Shown here: one piece after another, positions 15,932-24,875 of the stretch
How the letters are laid out: every line of letters begins with the position of its first letter
Numbering within the stretch: the first letter of the stretch is position 1
NCBI GenBank assembly: GCA_043812795.1
Contig: JBDRLU010000020.1
Span: forward strand, 1 to 51,806
Source of the DNA: JBDRLU01 sp043812795
GTDB taxonomy: Bacteria > Chloroflexota > Dehalococcoidia > Dehalococcoidales > UBA2162
Reading direction: 5' to 3'
Length of the DNA stretch: 51,806 bases
Notes under the pieces: generated by a model
Database searches by the model: none
Told to the model about the DNA's origin: nothing
What the model saw: the letters and a program-made list of their open reading frames with translations, nothing else
Translations under genes and position numbers: made by a program

Positions 15932-16399
15932 TTGCCGACGGTTAATCAACTGGTCCGCCACGGGCGCAAGCGGATGATTAAGAAGATAAGGACCCCGGTA
16001 TTGCGCTTTCAATATAACGCCTTAAAGAACCGGTCGAAACAGGGAAAGGGTTCCCCGCAAAAACGGGGTGTTTGCCTGCAAGTAAAAACGATGACCCCCA
16101 AGAAGCCTAATTCGGCCCTGCGCAAAATAGCCCGGGTACGCCTGAGTAACGGACTGGAAGTAACCGCTTATATTCCTGGTGAGGGTCATGAGTTACAGGA
16201 ACATTCCGTCGTCCTCATCCGCGGTGGACGGGTGCCTGATTTACCCGGTGTCCGCTATCACATTATCCGCGGAACATTAGACACGACCGGAGTAGCCAAT
16301 CGCCGTCAGGGACGCAGTAAATACGGGGCTAAAAAGGGCGCTAAAGGCGCGGGTCCTGCCGCAGCGGCTGCCCCAACTGAGACGACGGCTACCACTTAG
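15932..16399 (+). CDS. rpsL: 30S ribosomal protein S12
   Basis: S12 forms part of the decoding centre. The start is taken as TTG at 15932, because AAGGAG (15920-15925) lies six bases upstream and the product then begins 'MPTVNQLVRHGRK', as in other S12 proteins; a GTG at 15911 would precede the ribosome-binding site. 'KTMTPKKPNSALRKIARVRL' is the universal core. After the normal C-terminus a tail of alanine, proline and threonine (PAAAAAPTETTATT) is added. It is the first gene of the merged str-S10-spc-alpha cluster; rpoB and rpoC are not upstream. Confidence 0.97.
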   Translation: MPTVNQLVRHGRKRMIKKIRTPVLRFQYNALKNRSKQGKGSPQKRGVCLQVKTMTPKKPNSALRKIARVRLSNGLEVTAYIPGEGHELQEHSVVLIRGGRVPDLPGVRYHIIRGTLDTTGVANRRQGRSKYGAKKGAKGAGPAAAAAPTETTATT

Positions 16400-16407
16400 G
16401 AGGCACT

Positions 16408-16878
16408 ATGTCAAGGCGAAGCCAGACAAGTAGAAAAGAAGTACTCCCTGATGCCAAATATCAGAATACAATTGTATCGCAACTGGTCAACCGGATGATG
16501 AAGTCGGGTAAAAAGAGCAGCGCCGAAAAAATCGTCTACGGTGCACTGGCCACTCTGGAGCGGCAGGAATCCAAGCCCGGAGCGACCATACTGGAGCAAG
16601 CGATTAAGAACGCCACCCCTCTCCTTGAGGTCAAGCCGCGTCGCGTCGGCGGCGCTACTTATCAGGTGCCGGTAGAGGTCGAACCCAGCCGCGGGCTGGC
16701 CCTAGCCATGCGCTGGATAATCGCATCCACCCGGGCCAGGGGCGGTAAATCGATGATAGAGAAACTTGCCGGTGAGCTTGGTGATGCCGCCAAGGGGCAG
16801 GGAAATACTATCAAGAAACGTGATGACACCCATAAAATGGCCGAGGCCAACCGGGCTTTCGCCCACTACCGATGGTAA
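16408..16878 (+). CDS. rpsG: 30S ribosomal protein S7
   Basis: S7 nucleates assembly of the 30S head. The 156-residue protein has the usual 'LVNRMMKSGKKSSAEKIVYG' and ends 'DDTHKMAEANRAFAHYRW', typical of S7. The ATG is preceded by TAGGAGG, and the gene starts eight bases after the rpsL stop. Confidence 0.97.
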   Translation: MSRRSQTSRKEVLPDAKYQNTIVSQLVNRMMKSGKKSSAEKIVYGALATLERQESKPGATILEQAIKNATPLLEVKPRRVGGATYQVPVEVEPSRGLALAMRWIIASTRARGGKSMIEKLAGELGDAAKGQGNTIKKRDDTHKMAEANRAFAHYRW

Positions 16879-16897
16879 AGAGGTTATTAATTATAAT

Positions 16898-19033
16898 ATG
16901 GTAAACAGCCCAGCATTAGCTAAGACTGAGGTAAAAAAGAAGACCGTGACTAGAAGTTTTCCTTTGGAACGCATCAGAAATATCGGTATCATCGCTCACA
17001 TCGATGCCGGCAAGACTACCGTCACCGAGCGAATACTCTTTTATACCGGGCGCACCTACAAGATTGGTGATGTGGACGCGGGGACAACTGTTATGGACTT
17101 CATGGACCAGGAGAGAGAGCGGGGTATCACGATTAAGGCCGCCGCGACTACCTGCTACTGGAAAGACCACCGCATCAACATTATCGATACACCTGGCCAT
17201 GTCGATTTTACGGCTGAGGTGGAGCGCAGCTTGAGAGTACTGGATGGCGGCATCGTTGTTTTCGATGCCGTTGCCGGGGTCGAGGCGCAATCAGAAACGG
17301 TCTGGCGCCAGGCTAACCGGTACCATGTTGCCCGGGTCTGCTTCATCAATAAAATGGACCGGGTGGGGGCTGATTTTCACCGCACCATCGCCATGATTAC
17401 CGAACGGTTACGGGCCCGCCCCCTGCCCATTCAGTTACCTTTGGGTAGCGAAGCTGCTTTCGAAGGTGTTATCGACCTCGTGGAGAAAAAGGCGTGGCGC
17501 TTTGAGGGCACGGCCGGTTCGACACCAACCGAGATACCTATTCCTGAGTCGGAACAAGCCAAAGTCAACCAATTCCGCCAGGCCCTGATTGAAAAACTGG
17601 GCGAGGTTGACGACCAGATTTTGACCACCTACCTCGACGGCCATGAGATTTCGGCGGCCGAGCTAAAAGCCGCTTTAAGAAGAGTCACCATCGCCAATAC
17701 GGGTGTACCTGTCATCTGCGGCAGCGCTCTGCGCAATAAAGGTGTCCAGATGGTACTGGATGCGATAATTGACTATCTTCCTTCACCATCCAATATGCCT
17801 CCAGTACGAGCGATTGAGATTAAAATGAGTACTGAAGTTACCCGGCCTGCTGACGATGAGGCACCCTTCACCGCACTCGCCTTCAAGGTCGTCTCCGACC
17901 CATTCGTTGGCCGGCTGGTTTACTTCAGAGTGTACTCCGGTAAGATTGAGGCCGGAGCCCAGGTCTATAACGCCGCCGCCGATAAAAGAGAACGTATCGG
18001 GCGTCTCCTGCTAATGCATGCCAATCACCGTGAAGAAATAAATATGGCCGATACGGGCACTATCGCCGCCACTTTAGGGCTTAAGAACACTTTCACCGGG
18101 GATACCCTATGTGACCCGGCCCACACCGTGCTTCTCGAGGCAATCCGCTTCCCAGAACCGGTAGTCTCCGTAGCTATTGAACCGAGAACTAAAGAAGACC
18201 AGGACAAAATGGGAGAGGCCCTGCAAAAGCTGACCGAGGAAGACCCCACTTTTAAAGTCAACTATAACCAGGAGACAGGACAAACTATCATCTCGGGCAT
18301 GGGTGAGCTTCATCTGGAGGTTATCACCCGGCGTTTACTCAGTGAATTCAGAGTCACCGCCAAGGTAGGCCGTCCCCGGGTAGCTTATAAAGAGACGATA
18401 ACCGCACCGATGAAAGCCGAAGGTAGATTTGTGAGGCAGAGCGGCGGACATGGCCAGTACGGTCACGTCCTTATCGAACTCGAACCCGGCGAGGCCGGAA
18501 GCGGCTTAGAATTCACTGACCGTATCCGGGGCAACACCATACCCAAACAATTCATCCCGGCCGTCGAGGCTGGTATCAAAGAAGCCATGGAAACGGGGGT
18601 TCTCGGCGGCTATCCGGTCGTGGATGTCAAAGTCGCTCTTTATGATGGCAGCTATCATGAAGTTGACTCATCCGAGTTAGCCTTTAAAATAGCCGCCTCG
18701 ATGGCGTTTAAGAACGGTATGTCCAAAGCCAAACCTGTCCTCCTCGAACCGATTATGAAGCTGGAAGTAGTCACCCCGGAAGAGTTCCTCGGTGATATTA
18801 TAAGCGACCTCAACTCCAGGCGAGCCCATATCGAAGCCATCGAGACCTATGGCGGCATGTCCACCATTCGCGTATTTGTGCCCTTGGCAGAAACCTTCGG
18901 TTATGCTACTATTCTGAGGTCAAAAACTCAGGGAAGAGCCACTCATTCCATGGAATTCGCCCATTACAAAGCCTTACCGGCTGAATTAGTGAGCCAAGTT
19001 ACGGATAAAGTAGAGGCAATAAAACATGCCTAA
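16898..19033 (+). CDS. fusA: Elongation factor G
   Basis: EF-G is the GTPase that drives translocation. The G1 motif is 'AHIDAGKTT', G3 is 'DTPGHVDFT' and G4 is 'NKMDRVGAD'. The reading frame extends upstream into rpsG (to 16766), but the protein family begins near 'FPLERIRNIGIIAHIDAGK', so the ATG at 16898 is chosen. This gives 711 residues, about 15 more than usual at the N-terminus, with AAAGAGG rather far upstream. No tuf gene follows; rpsJ overlaps the fusA stop by eight bases, so str and S10 genes form one unit. Confidence 0.95.
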   Translation: MVNSPALAKTEVKKKTVTRSFPLERIRNIGIIAHIDAGKTTVTERILFYTGRTYKIGDVDAGTTVMDFMDQERERGITIKAAATTCYWKDHRINIIDTPGHVDFTAEVERSLRVLDGGIVVFDAVAGVEAQSETVWRQANRYHVARVCFINKMDRVGADFHRTIAMITERLRARPLPIQLPLGSEAAFEGVIDLVEKKAWRFEGTAGSTPTEIPIPESEQAKVNQFRQALIEKLGEVDDQILTTYLDGHEISAAELKAALRRVTIANTGVPVICGSALRNKGVQMVLDAIIDYLPSPSNMPPVRAIEIKMSTEVTRPADDEAPFTALAFKVVSDPFVGRLVYFRVYSGKIEAGAQVYNAAADKRERIGRLLLMHANHREEINMADTGTIAATLGLKNTFTGDTLCDPAHTVLLEAIRFPEPVVSVAIEPRTKEDQDKMGEALQKLTEEDPTFKVNYNQETGQTIISGMGELHLEVITRRLLSEFRVTAKVGRPRVAYKETITAPMKAEGRFVRQSGGHGQYGHVLIELEPGEAGSGLEFTDRIRGNTIPKQFIPAVEAGIKEAMETGVLGGYPVVDVKVALYDGSYHEVDSSELAFKIAASMAFKNGMSKAKPVLLEPIMKLEVVTPEEFLGDIISDLNSRRAHIEAIETYGGMSTIRVFVPLAETFGYATILRSKTQGRATHSMEFAHYKALPAELVSQVTDKVEAIKHA

Positions 19034-19334
19034 ACAGAAGATTCGCATCAAGATAAAGGGATTCGACCACAAGCTGGTTGACCAGGCGGCATCACAGATT
19101 GTTGAAACCGTCGAACGTACCGGAGCGGTCGTTGCCGGTCCGGTGCCGTTGCCTACCCACATCCGCAAGTACAGCGTCATCCGGGCTTCCTTTACGGATA
19201 AAGACTCACAGGAACAATTTGAAATCCGCACCCACAAACGTTTAATCGACATTATCGAAACGAGTTCGAAAACAATTGACGCACTGACCGCGCTGAATCT
19301 TCCGTCAGGCGTCGAGATTGATATTAAATTATAG
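19026..19334 (+). CDS. rpsJ: 30S ribosomal protein S10
   Basis: The 102-residue protein matches S10 throughout: 'IRIKIKGFDHKLVDQAA', 'GPVPLPTH', 'HKRLIDI' and 'LPSGVEIDIKL'. S10 lies in the 30S head and is also the NusE transcription antitermination factor. The gene overlaps fusA by eight bases. Confidence 0.97.
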   Translation: MPKQKIRIKIKGFDHKLVDQAASQIVETVERTGAVVAGPVPLPTHIRKYSVIRASFTDKDSQEQFEIRTHKRLIDIIETSSKTIDALTALNLPSGVEIDIKL

Positions 19335-19345
19335 GTTAGTTGAGA

Positions 19346-19969
19346 ATGTTAGCAGGAATTATCGGTCGTAAGCTGGGCATGACCCAGGTTTTTCGAGACA
19401 ATGGCCAGGTGGAATCGGCTACAGCCATCGAAGCTGGACCGTGTGTCATCACACAGGTTAAGACCGCCGCCAAAGAGGGCTACACCGCCATTCAGCTCGG
19501 CTTCAGTAACACCAAACGCCTCACCTCACCGGAAAAGGGACACCTTAAGGGAGTCGGTGAGTTGCGCTATCTTCGCGAGTTCAGAGTGAAAGATACTGAG
19601 GACTTAAAAGTAGGTGACAAAGTTGATGCCGGACTTTTTAAGGTCGGCGACGTCATTAATGTTACCGGCACCTCAAAAGGCAAAGGTTTTGCCGGTGTGG
19701 TAAAACGCCATCATTTCAGGGGCGGACCAAAGACACATGGGCAGTCCGACCGTACGCGCCACCCTGGTTCCATTAGCTCGACAACCACTCCCGGTAGGGT
19801 CTGGAAAGGGACACGGATGGCCGGCCACATGGGGAGTGACCGGATAACGGTACGTAATCTGGAAGTGTGCCAGGTTGACACGGAGCATAATCTACTGTTA
19901 GTCAAGGGTGCGGTACCTGGATACAAAAACGAGCTACTGCTCATCAGGAAAGCAGGCAAGGAGAAATAA
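19346..19969 (+). CDS. rplC: 50S ribosomal protein L3
   Basis: The protein begins 'MLAGIIGRKLGMTQVF', the standard L3 start, so the ATG at 19346 is preferred to a TTG two codons earlier. 'GTSKGKGFAGVVKRHHFRGG' is the conserved loop that approaches the peptidyl-transferase centre. The length is about 207 residues, as expected. L3 is an early 50S assembly protein. Confidence 0.97.
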   Translation: MLAGIIGRKLGMTQVFRDNGQVESATAIEAGPCVITQVKTAAKEGYTAIQLGFSNTKRLTSPEKGHLKGVGELRYLREFRVKDTEDLKVGDKVDAGLFKVGDVINVTGTSKGKGFAGVVKRHHFRGGPKTHGQSDRTRHPGSISSTTTPGRVWKGTRMAGHMGSDRITVRNLEVCQVDTEHNLLLVKGAVPGYKNELLLIRKAGKEK

Positions 19970-19972
19970 CCA

Positions 19973-20656
19973 GTGCAAGTTCCGGTTTATGACCTGAATG
20001 GGAAAGTAGTTAATCAAATTGAAGTTAGTGACGCTGTCTTTGGCGTGCCCTTCAATGAGGCCGTCGTGCACCAGGTCATGGTGGCACAGAGAGCCAATGC
20101 CCGCCAGGGGACGGCCAGCACCAAGACCCGCAGTGAAGTTGCTGGCAGCAGCCGGAAGCTGTTCGCCCAAAAACACACCGGCCACGCTCGGGCGGGTGGT
20201 ATCAGGTCACCACTGCACCGCAAGGGTGGCATCATCTTCGGCCCTGAGCCAAGGGATTACCGGCAAGCCACACCTAAAAAGGTGCGCCGGCTGGCCTTGC
20301 GGTGTGTCCTTTCGGCCAAAGTTAAAGACGGAGAGATGAAAGTCCTCGACCAGTTGCAAATGGAACAGCCCAAGACCAAAGAGATGGCCCGTATTCTGGC
20401 CAGCCTGGAAGCAGAGACCTCCGCTCTTATCGTTACCGCGGAAGCGGAAGAAAACATCATTAAATCGGCCCGTAACTTAGCCGCTGTCCAGACGATGCCG
20501 GCCAATTTGCTTAATATCGTTGATATCATGGCACATAAGATGCTACTCATCACTGTGCCCGCAATACACAAGGTTGAAGCTTTATGGGGAGGCGGAGGAC
20601 CACAAGGAGAAAGTGATGCACCTGTACGAGACACTACGGCGCCCGTTAATAACTGA
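19973..20656 (+). CDS. rplD: 50S ribosomal protein L4
   Basis: L4 is recognised by 'KTRSEVAGSSRKLFAQKHTG' and 'ARAGGIRSPLHRKGGIIFGP', the loop lining the peptide exit tunnel. The start is a GTG with AAGGAG nine bases upstream. At 227 residues it is about 20 longer than usual. The extra C-terminus ('WGGGGPQGESDAP...') is encoded while rplW has already started, giving a 41-base overlap between the two genes. In E. coli L4 represses the S10 operon; whether it does so here is unknown. Confidence 0.96.
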   Translation: MQVPVYDLNGKVVNQIEVSDAVFGVPFNEAVVHQVMVAQRANARQGTASTKTRSEVAGSSRKLFAQKHTGHARAGGIRSPLHRKGGIIFGPEPRDYRQATPKKVRRLALRCVLSAKVKDGEMKVLDQLQMEQPKTKEMARILASLEAETSALIVTAEAEENIIKSARNLAAVQTMPANLLNIVDIMAHKMLLITVPAIHKVEALWGGGGPQGESDAPVRDTTAPVNN

Positions 20657-20903
20657 AAAATACAGCGTGCTCCAGGGCGAAGGCAAATATGCCTTTGAAG
20701 TAACCGGCACGGCCAGTAAACCGCAGATTAAGCAGGCGGTAGAAAGGGCCTTTAAGGTCAAGGTAATGGCCGTCAATATGATAACGGTACCGGGGAAACG
20801 GCGCCGTTTGGGACGGCGTGAGCTCATTGGCCCATCCTGGAAAAAAGCAGTCGTTACCCTTAAAGCGGGAGACAAGATTGAACTCTTTGAGAGTGCTCAG
20901 TAA
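20616..20903 (+). CDS. rplW: 50S ribosomal protein L23
   Basis: The product begins 'MHLYETLRRPLITEKY', the usual L23 opening, from the ATG at 20616 with AAGGAG (20604-20609) six bases upstream; the longer frame from 20520 is a read-back into rplD. L23 sits at the tunnel exit and docks trigger factor and SRP. It has 95 residues, normal for the family. Confidence 0.96.
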   Translation: MHLYETLRRPLITEKYSVLQGEGKYAFEVTGTASKPQIKQAVERAFKVKVMAVNMITVPGKRRRLGRRELIGPSWKKAVVTLKAGDKIELFESAQ

Positions 20904-20912
20904 GGAGATTAG

Positions 20913-21743
20913 GTGGCAATAAAGGTCTATCGCCCGACCTCACCGGGTAGACGGAGTATGAGCGGGTCTACCTTCGAAGAGGTAACCAAAAAGAAACCGG
21001 AAAAGACTCTGATTGTCCCTTTGCAAAAGAGAGCGGGACGTAACAGTCAGGGCAAAATAACTGTCCGTCATCGCGGTGGCGGAGCGAAACAGATGCTCCG
21101 CACGCTGGATTTTAAGCGGGATAAAGCCGGCGTTCCAGGCCGGGTGGCTGCCATTGAATACGACCCTAACCGGACGGCACGCATCGCCCTGATTCATTAC
21201 GCCGATGGCGAAAAACGCTATATCATCGCCCCGCTCGGCTTGAAAGTAGATGATACGATAATATCAGGAGAGACGGCTGAGATAAAACTGGGGAATACGC
21301 TTCCTATGAAATCAATTCCGAGCGGCACACTAATACACAATATCGAACTGTCCAAAGGTAAAGGCGGCCAGCTCGTCCGGACGGCCGGCGCCTCCGCCCA
21401 GCTGATGGCCAAGGAGAGCACTCGTGTGCTTATCCGCTTACCTTCGGGCGAAACGAGATACGTCAACGCCGACTGCCAGGCTACCGTCGGCCAAGTCGGT
21501 AATATTGAACGTCAGGCGATTAAGTTAGGCAAAGCCGGACGCCGGCGCTTGATGGGCTGGCGGCCGACCGTTAGAGGCTCGGCAATGACGCCCCGCGACC
21601 ACCCACACGGTGGTGGTGAAGGCAGGAGTCCCGTCGGTATGCCGGGACCAAAAACACCCTGGGGCAAACCGGCACTTGGCCATAAGACGCGTAAACCAAA
21701 GGCTTCCGATAAAATGATTGTCAAACGCCGAGGGAGAAAGTAA
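20913..21743 (+). CDS. rplB: 50S ribosomal protein L2
   Basis: This 276-residue protein has the L2 hallmarks 'YRPTSPGRRSM', 'NSQGKITVRHRGGGAKQ' and 'MTPRDHPHGGGEGRSPVG', the last holding the histidine near the peptidyl-transferase centre. The start is a GTG with AAGGAG five bases upstream. The stop codon shares a base with the rpsS start (TAATG). Confidence 0.97.
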   Translation: MAIKVYRPTSPGRRSMSGSTFEEVTKKKPEKTLIVPLQKRAGRNSQGKITVRHRGGGAKQMLRTLDFKRDKAGVPGRVAAIEYDPNRTARIALIHYADGEKRYIIAPLGLKVDDTIISGETAEIKLGNTLPMKSIPSGTLIHNIELSKGKGGQLVRTAGASAQLMAKESTRVLIRLPSGETRYVNADCQATVGQVGNIERQAIKLGKAGRRRLMGWRPTVRGSAMTPRDHPHGGGEGRSPVGMPGPKTPWGKPALGHKTRKPKASDKMIVKRRGRK

Positions 21744-22072
21744 TGTCAAGGTCAACGAAAAAAGGACCGGCAGTTGATACCAAACTGATGAAGAAAGTGC
21801 AAGGTGTCAATCGTTCCGGTCAAAAGACAGTAATCAAGACCTGGGCGCGCTGGTCAACTATCTTACCCGAGATGGTCGGGCTGACTATCGGTGTTCACGA
21901 TGGACGCAGACACGTACCCATCATGATTACGGAGAATATGGTCGGACACCGGTTAGGTGAGTTTGCAGCAACACGGACTTTCCGCGGTCATACCGCCAGG
22001 GCAGAAAGAGAAGCCGCTGCCGCTGCCGCTGCCCCACCACCTCCACCAACCACTCCAACCAGTGGCACTTAG
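21743..22072 (+). CDS. rpsS: 50S-linked operon member: 30S ribosomal protein S19
   Basis: S19 is clear from 'MSRSTKKGPAVDTKLMKK', 'TWARWSTILPEMVGLTIGVH' and 'GHRLGEFAATRTFRGH'. The normal protein ends near residue 92; here a further tail of alanines, prolines and threonines follows (AAAAAAAPPPPPTTPTSGT). Such a tail probably projects from the 30S head and is disordered. The ATG overlaps the rplB stop. Confidence 0.96.
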   Translation: MSRSTKKGPAVDTKLMKKVQGVNRSGQKTVIKTWARWSTILPEMVGLTIGVHDGRRHVPIMITENMVGHRLGEFAATRTFRGHTARAEREAAAAAAAPPPPPTTPTSGT

Positions 22073-22111
22073 AAATATATAAGGATTATTTAGTTTCAGG
22101 TAAGACAAGAG

Positions 22112-22450
22112 ATGGAAATAAAAGCAGTTGCTAAAGACACCGGCGTATCAGCGCAAAAAGTGCGCCTGCTCGTCGATATGGTTCGTGGCAAGACGGTAGA
22201 TGAAGCTCTGGCTCTTCTCAGCTTTGTGACTTCACCCACCGCCCAAAAAGTGTCTAAAGTAATAAAATCAGCGTCCGCCAATGCGGAAAATAATTACCAG
22301 ATGTCGAGCACGGATTTAAAGATTGTCAAAATCTTTGTTGATGAAGCACGCATGATGAAGAGGTTCCGCCCCCGCTCTCGCGGTCGGGTCAGCCCCATTC
22401 TCAAGCGTTCGAGTCACATTACGGTCGTTGTTGCTGGACAGGAGAGTTAA
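22112..22450 (+). CDS. rplV: 50S ribosomal protein L22
   Basis: The 112-residue protein contains 'GVSAQKVRLLVDMVRGKTVDEALALL' type sequence and ends with the conserved beta-hairpin 'RFRPRSRGRVSPILKRSSH' that reaches the exit tunnel, which is the site where macrolide resistance mutations occur in this family. The stop overlaps the rpsC start. Confidence 0.97.
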   Translation: MEIKAVAKDTGVSAQKVRLLVDMVRGKTVDEALALLSFVTSPTAQKVSKVIKSASANAENNYQMSSTDLKIVKIFVDEARMMKRFRPRSRGRVSPILKRSSHITVVVAGQES

Positions 22451-23226
22451 TGGGACATAAAGTTAATCCAATCGGTTTTCGCATCGGTGTCATCCGCGAC
22501 TGGCAGGCCAAATGGTATACGGATAAACATTATGCCGAATACTTGCAGGAAGACTTCAAGATTCGGAAGGCAATTAAATCCATCTACGCCGATGCCGCCG
22601 TGGCGAGAGTGGATATTGAGCGCAAGGCGAATAAGGTCTCGATAACCATTTTTACTGCCCGGCCCGGCATCGTTATCGGCCGTGGCGGACAACGAGTCAC
22701 TGAAGCCAGGGTCAATCTGGAGAATGTTATCGGCAAGAAAGTCCAGTTAAATATACAGGAAATCCAGCAGGCTGAACTCGATGCTACTCTCGTGGCCAGG
22801 ACAATCGCCGAGCAACTAGAGAACCGCGTTGCTTTCCGTAGAGCGATGAAACAGGCCATCCTCCGCAGCATGCAGGCGGGGGCGAAAGGAATAAGAGTCA
22901 GTTGCTCCGGGAGATTAGGCGGCGCTGAAATCGCTCGCCGCCTCATTTTACACGAAGGTCGGGTGCCCCTACATACGCTGCGAGCCGACATTGACTACGG
23001 TTTTATTGAAGCCCGTACTGTCATGGGTTGCATCGGCGTCAAAGCCTGGATTTACCGGGGCGATATTTTACCCCAGCCCAAAGAAGAAGAGATTGAAGAG
23101 ACCGCCGCTGAAGTCGTGGCTGAAGTAGCCCCGGCAGCACCAGAAACAACAGCTCCCGGCTCAACTGATGTCAGTGCTGGACCGGCAGTTTCCGGAGAAG
23201 TAAGGGAAGATAATGTTACAACCTAA
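22450..23226 (+). CDS. rpsC: 30S ribosomal protein S3
   Basis: S3 starts 'MGHKVNPIGFRIGVIRDW' and has the KH domain motif 'PGIVIGRGGQRV'; the C-terminal core ends near 'VKAWIYRGDILP'. S3 lines the mRNA entry channel. The protein is 258 residues, about 40 more than the core, because of an acidic A/E/P/T-rich tail. The 3' end overlaps rplP by 14 bases. Confidence 0.97.
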   Translation: MGHKVNPIGFRIGVIRDWQAKWYTDKHYAEYLQEDFKIRKAIKSIYADAAVARVDIERKANKVSITIFTARPGIVIGRGGQRVTEARVNLENVIGKKVQLNIQEIQQAELDATLVARTIAEQLENRVAFRRAMKQAILRSMQAGAKGIRVSCSGRLGGAEIARRLILHEGRVPLHTLRADIDYGFIEARTVMGCIGVKAWIYRGDILPQPKEEEIEETAAEVVAEVAPAAPETTAPGSTDVSAGPAVSGEVREDNVTT

Positions 23227-23677
23227 ACGAGTAAAATTCCGCAAGACGCAAAAGGGCCGCCGTCGTGGTAAAGCCCACAGCGGGAATACCATCGTCTTTG
23301 GCGATTATGCCATGCAGGCATTAGAAGTTGCCTGGCTCACGGCCCGTCAGATTGAGGCGGCCCGCCGCGCCATTACTCATCACGTCCGGCGTGGGGGGAA
23401 TATATGGGTACGTGTTTTCCCGGATAAGCCAATCACCAAAAAACCGGCGGAAACCCGCATGGGGTCGGGCAAAGGTGCCCCTGACCACTGGGTAGCCGTG
23501 GTGAAACCAGGCCGCATTTTATTCGAAATAGCCGGAGTCGAAGAGCAAATGGCTAAAGAAGCCTTCCGCCTTGCCGGGCACAAGCTTCCGATTAGCACCA
23601 AATTTCTTATCAAAGAACTAGGGCCGACTGAGGACGCTGAAAAGACAGCGGTAGGAGTTGGTGAAGTTGAAAATTGA
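23213..23677 (+). CDS. rplP: 50S ribosomal protein L16
   Basis: The sequence 'MLQPKRVKFRKTQKGRRRGKA' and 'ETRMGSGKGAPDHWVAVVKPG' are diagnostic of L16, which helps position tRNA in the A site. The core ends near residue 138; about 15 further residues follow that are not conserved and overlap the start region of rpmC. Confidence 0.97.
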   Translation: MLQPKRVKFRKTQKGRRRGKAHSGNTIVFGDYAMQALEVAWLTARQIEAARRAITHHVRRGGNIWVRVFPDKPITKKPAETRMGSGKGAPDHWVAVVKPGRILFEIAGVEEQMAKEAFRLAGHKLPISTKFLIKELGPTEDAEKTAVGVGEVEN

Positions 23678-23864
23678 AGAAATGCGGGCGCTTGGTGCGG
23701 AAGAACTGAACAAACAGGTGGAAGCAGCTTATGCTGAGCTCCTTAACCTGCGTTTTAAGCTGGCCACCAAGCAGTTGGTTAATCATCGCGAAATCCGGCG
23801 GGTGAAAAAAGAAATTGCCCGGCTCAAGACTATTATCACAGAAAAGGAGCTTGGCCTAAGGTAG
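23667..23864 (+). CDS. rpmC: 50S ribosomal protein L29
   Basis: The 65-residue protein reads 'MKIEEMRALGAEELNKQV' then 'RFKLATKQLVNHREIRRVKK', both typical of L29. The TTG at 23667 is chosen: GGAG lies nine bases upstream and the product then begins like other L29 proteins. An earlier TTG at 23658 is possible but directly abuts the ribosome-binding site. The gene overlaps the end of rplP. Confidence 0.94.
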   Translation: MKIEEMRALGAEELNKQVEAAYAELLNLRFKLATKQLVNHREIRRVKKEIARLKTIITEKELGLR

Positions 23865-23873
23865 GTCTAAGTT

Positions 23874-24155
23874 ATGGAAACAAAACAAAAAACCAGAGTT
23901 GGCCGTGTCATCAGTGACAAGATGGAGAAGACGGTGGTAGTTGCCATTGAGAAATCGAGGCAGCACACCCTTTACCGGAAGTCAATGAAATCAACGGTAA
24001 AATACAAGGTCCACGACCCGAAGAAAGAATGCCATACCGGCGATATCGTCAGAATAGTAGAGACCCGTCCTATCTCTAAAGAGAAGCGGTGGCGAATTGC
24101 CGAGGTAGTAACCAAAAAAGAGGTCGTGAACGTCCAACCCAAGGAAATAGTGTAA
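23874..24155 (+). CDS. rpsQ: 30S ribosomal protein S17
   Basis: S17 is identified by 'RVGRVISDKMEKTVVVAIE' and 'YKVHDPKKECHTGDIVRIVETRP'. S17 is a primary 16S rRNA binder. At 93 residues the protein is slightly longer than the E. coli version (84), with a lysine- and valine-rich end. Confidence 0.97.
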   Translation: METKQKTRVGRVISDKMEKTVVVAIEKSRQHTLYRKSMKSTVKYKVHDPKKECHTGDIVRIVETRPISKEKRWRIAEVVTKKEVVNVQPKEIV

Positions 24156-24175
24156 AACCATATTAGGGAAAAAAC

Positions 24176-24544
24176 ATGATTCAATCTTACACAAGACTGA
24201 AAGTAGCCGATAATACTGGTGCCCGGCAAATTATGTGTATCAACGTACTGGGCGGCAGCGGACGAAAATACGCCCGCATTGGTGATGTTATTGTTGCTTC
24301 GGTGAAAAGGGCCATACCCGGCGGAACGGTAAAAGCCGGCGATGTGGTGCGGGCAGTGGTTGTCCGCACTGACCATCCCCACCGGCGTCCGGACGGCTCA
24401 TACGTCAGGTTCGATGAAAACGCCGCCGTCATCCTTAGTGACAAAAATAACCCCAAGGGGACCCGCATCTTCGGACCGGTCGCCCGTGAATTAAGAGAGA
24501 AAATGTTCGCCAAGATAATATCCCTCGCGCCGGAGGTTGTCTGA
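24176..24544 (+). CDS. rplN: 50S ribosomal protein L14
   Basis: The 122-residue protein begins 'MIQSYTRLKVADNTGARQIM' and ends in 'ELREKMFAKIISLAPEVV', as in L14 from nearly all bacteria. L14 forms an intersubunit bridge and is the docking site for the silencing factor RsfS. Confidence 0.98.
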   Translation: MIQSYTRLKVADNTGARQIMCINVLGGSGRKYARIGDVIVASVKRAIPGGTVKAGDVVRAVVVRTDHPHRRPDGSYVRFDENAAVILSDKNNPKGTRIFGPVARELREKMFAKIISLAPEVV

Positions 24545-24563
24545 CGAAAGAGGCTCATCAGAA

Positions 24564-24875
24564 ATGAAGATTAGGAAAAACGATACGGTACTTGTTATTG
24601 CCGGTAAAGACAGAGGTAAAAAGGGCAAGGTGCGCTTCGCCTACCCGAAGAAGCAGCAGTTGCTCGTAGTAGGCATCAATTTCATTAAAAAACACACTAG
24701 AGCCGTGAGGCAGGTCAGGCAGGCTGGCATAATCGAGCGCGAAGCCCCTATTGACGTATCGGACGTGATGTTACTGTGCAATAAATGCAACAAGCCGACT
24801 ACCATCGGCTTCCGCTTTCTGGCAGAAGATAAGAAAGTGCGGGTCTGCCAAGTTTGTCATGAGGTAATTGATTAG
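24564..24875 (+). CDS. rplX: 50S ribosomal protein L24
   Basis: L24 begins 'MKIRKNDTVLVIAGKDRGKKG', a KOW motif. The ATG at 24564 is preferred to an upstream TTG at 24537, since AAAGAGG (24546-24552) lies between them. The C-terminal part has two CxxC pairs ('CNKCNKP' and 'CQVCHE'), which suggests a zinc-binding form. It initiates 50S assembly. Confidence 0.96.
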   Translation: MKIRKNDTVLVIAGKDRGKKGKVRFAYPKKQQLLVVGINFIKKHTRAVRQVRQAGIIEREAPIDVSDVMLLCNKCNKPTTIGFRFLAEDKKVRVCQVCHEVID

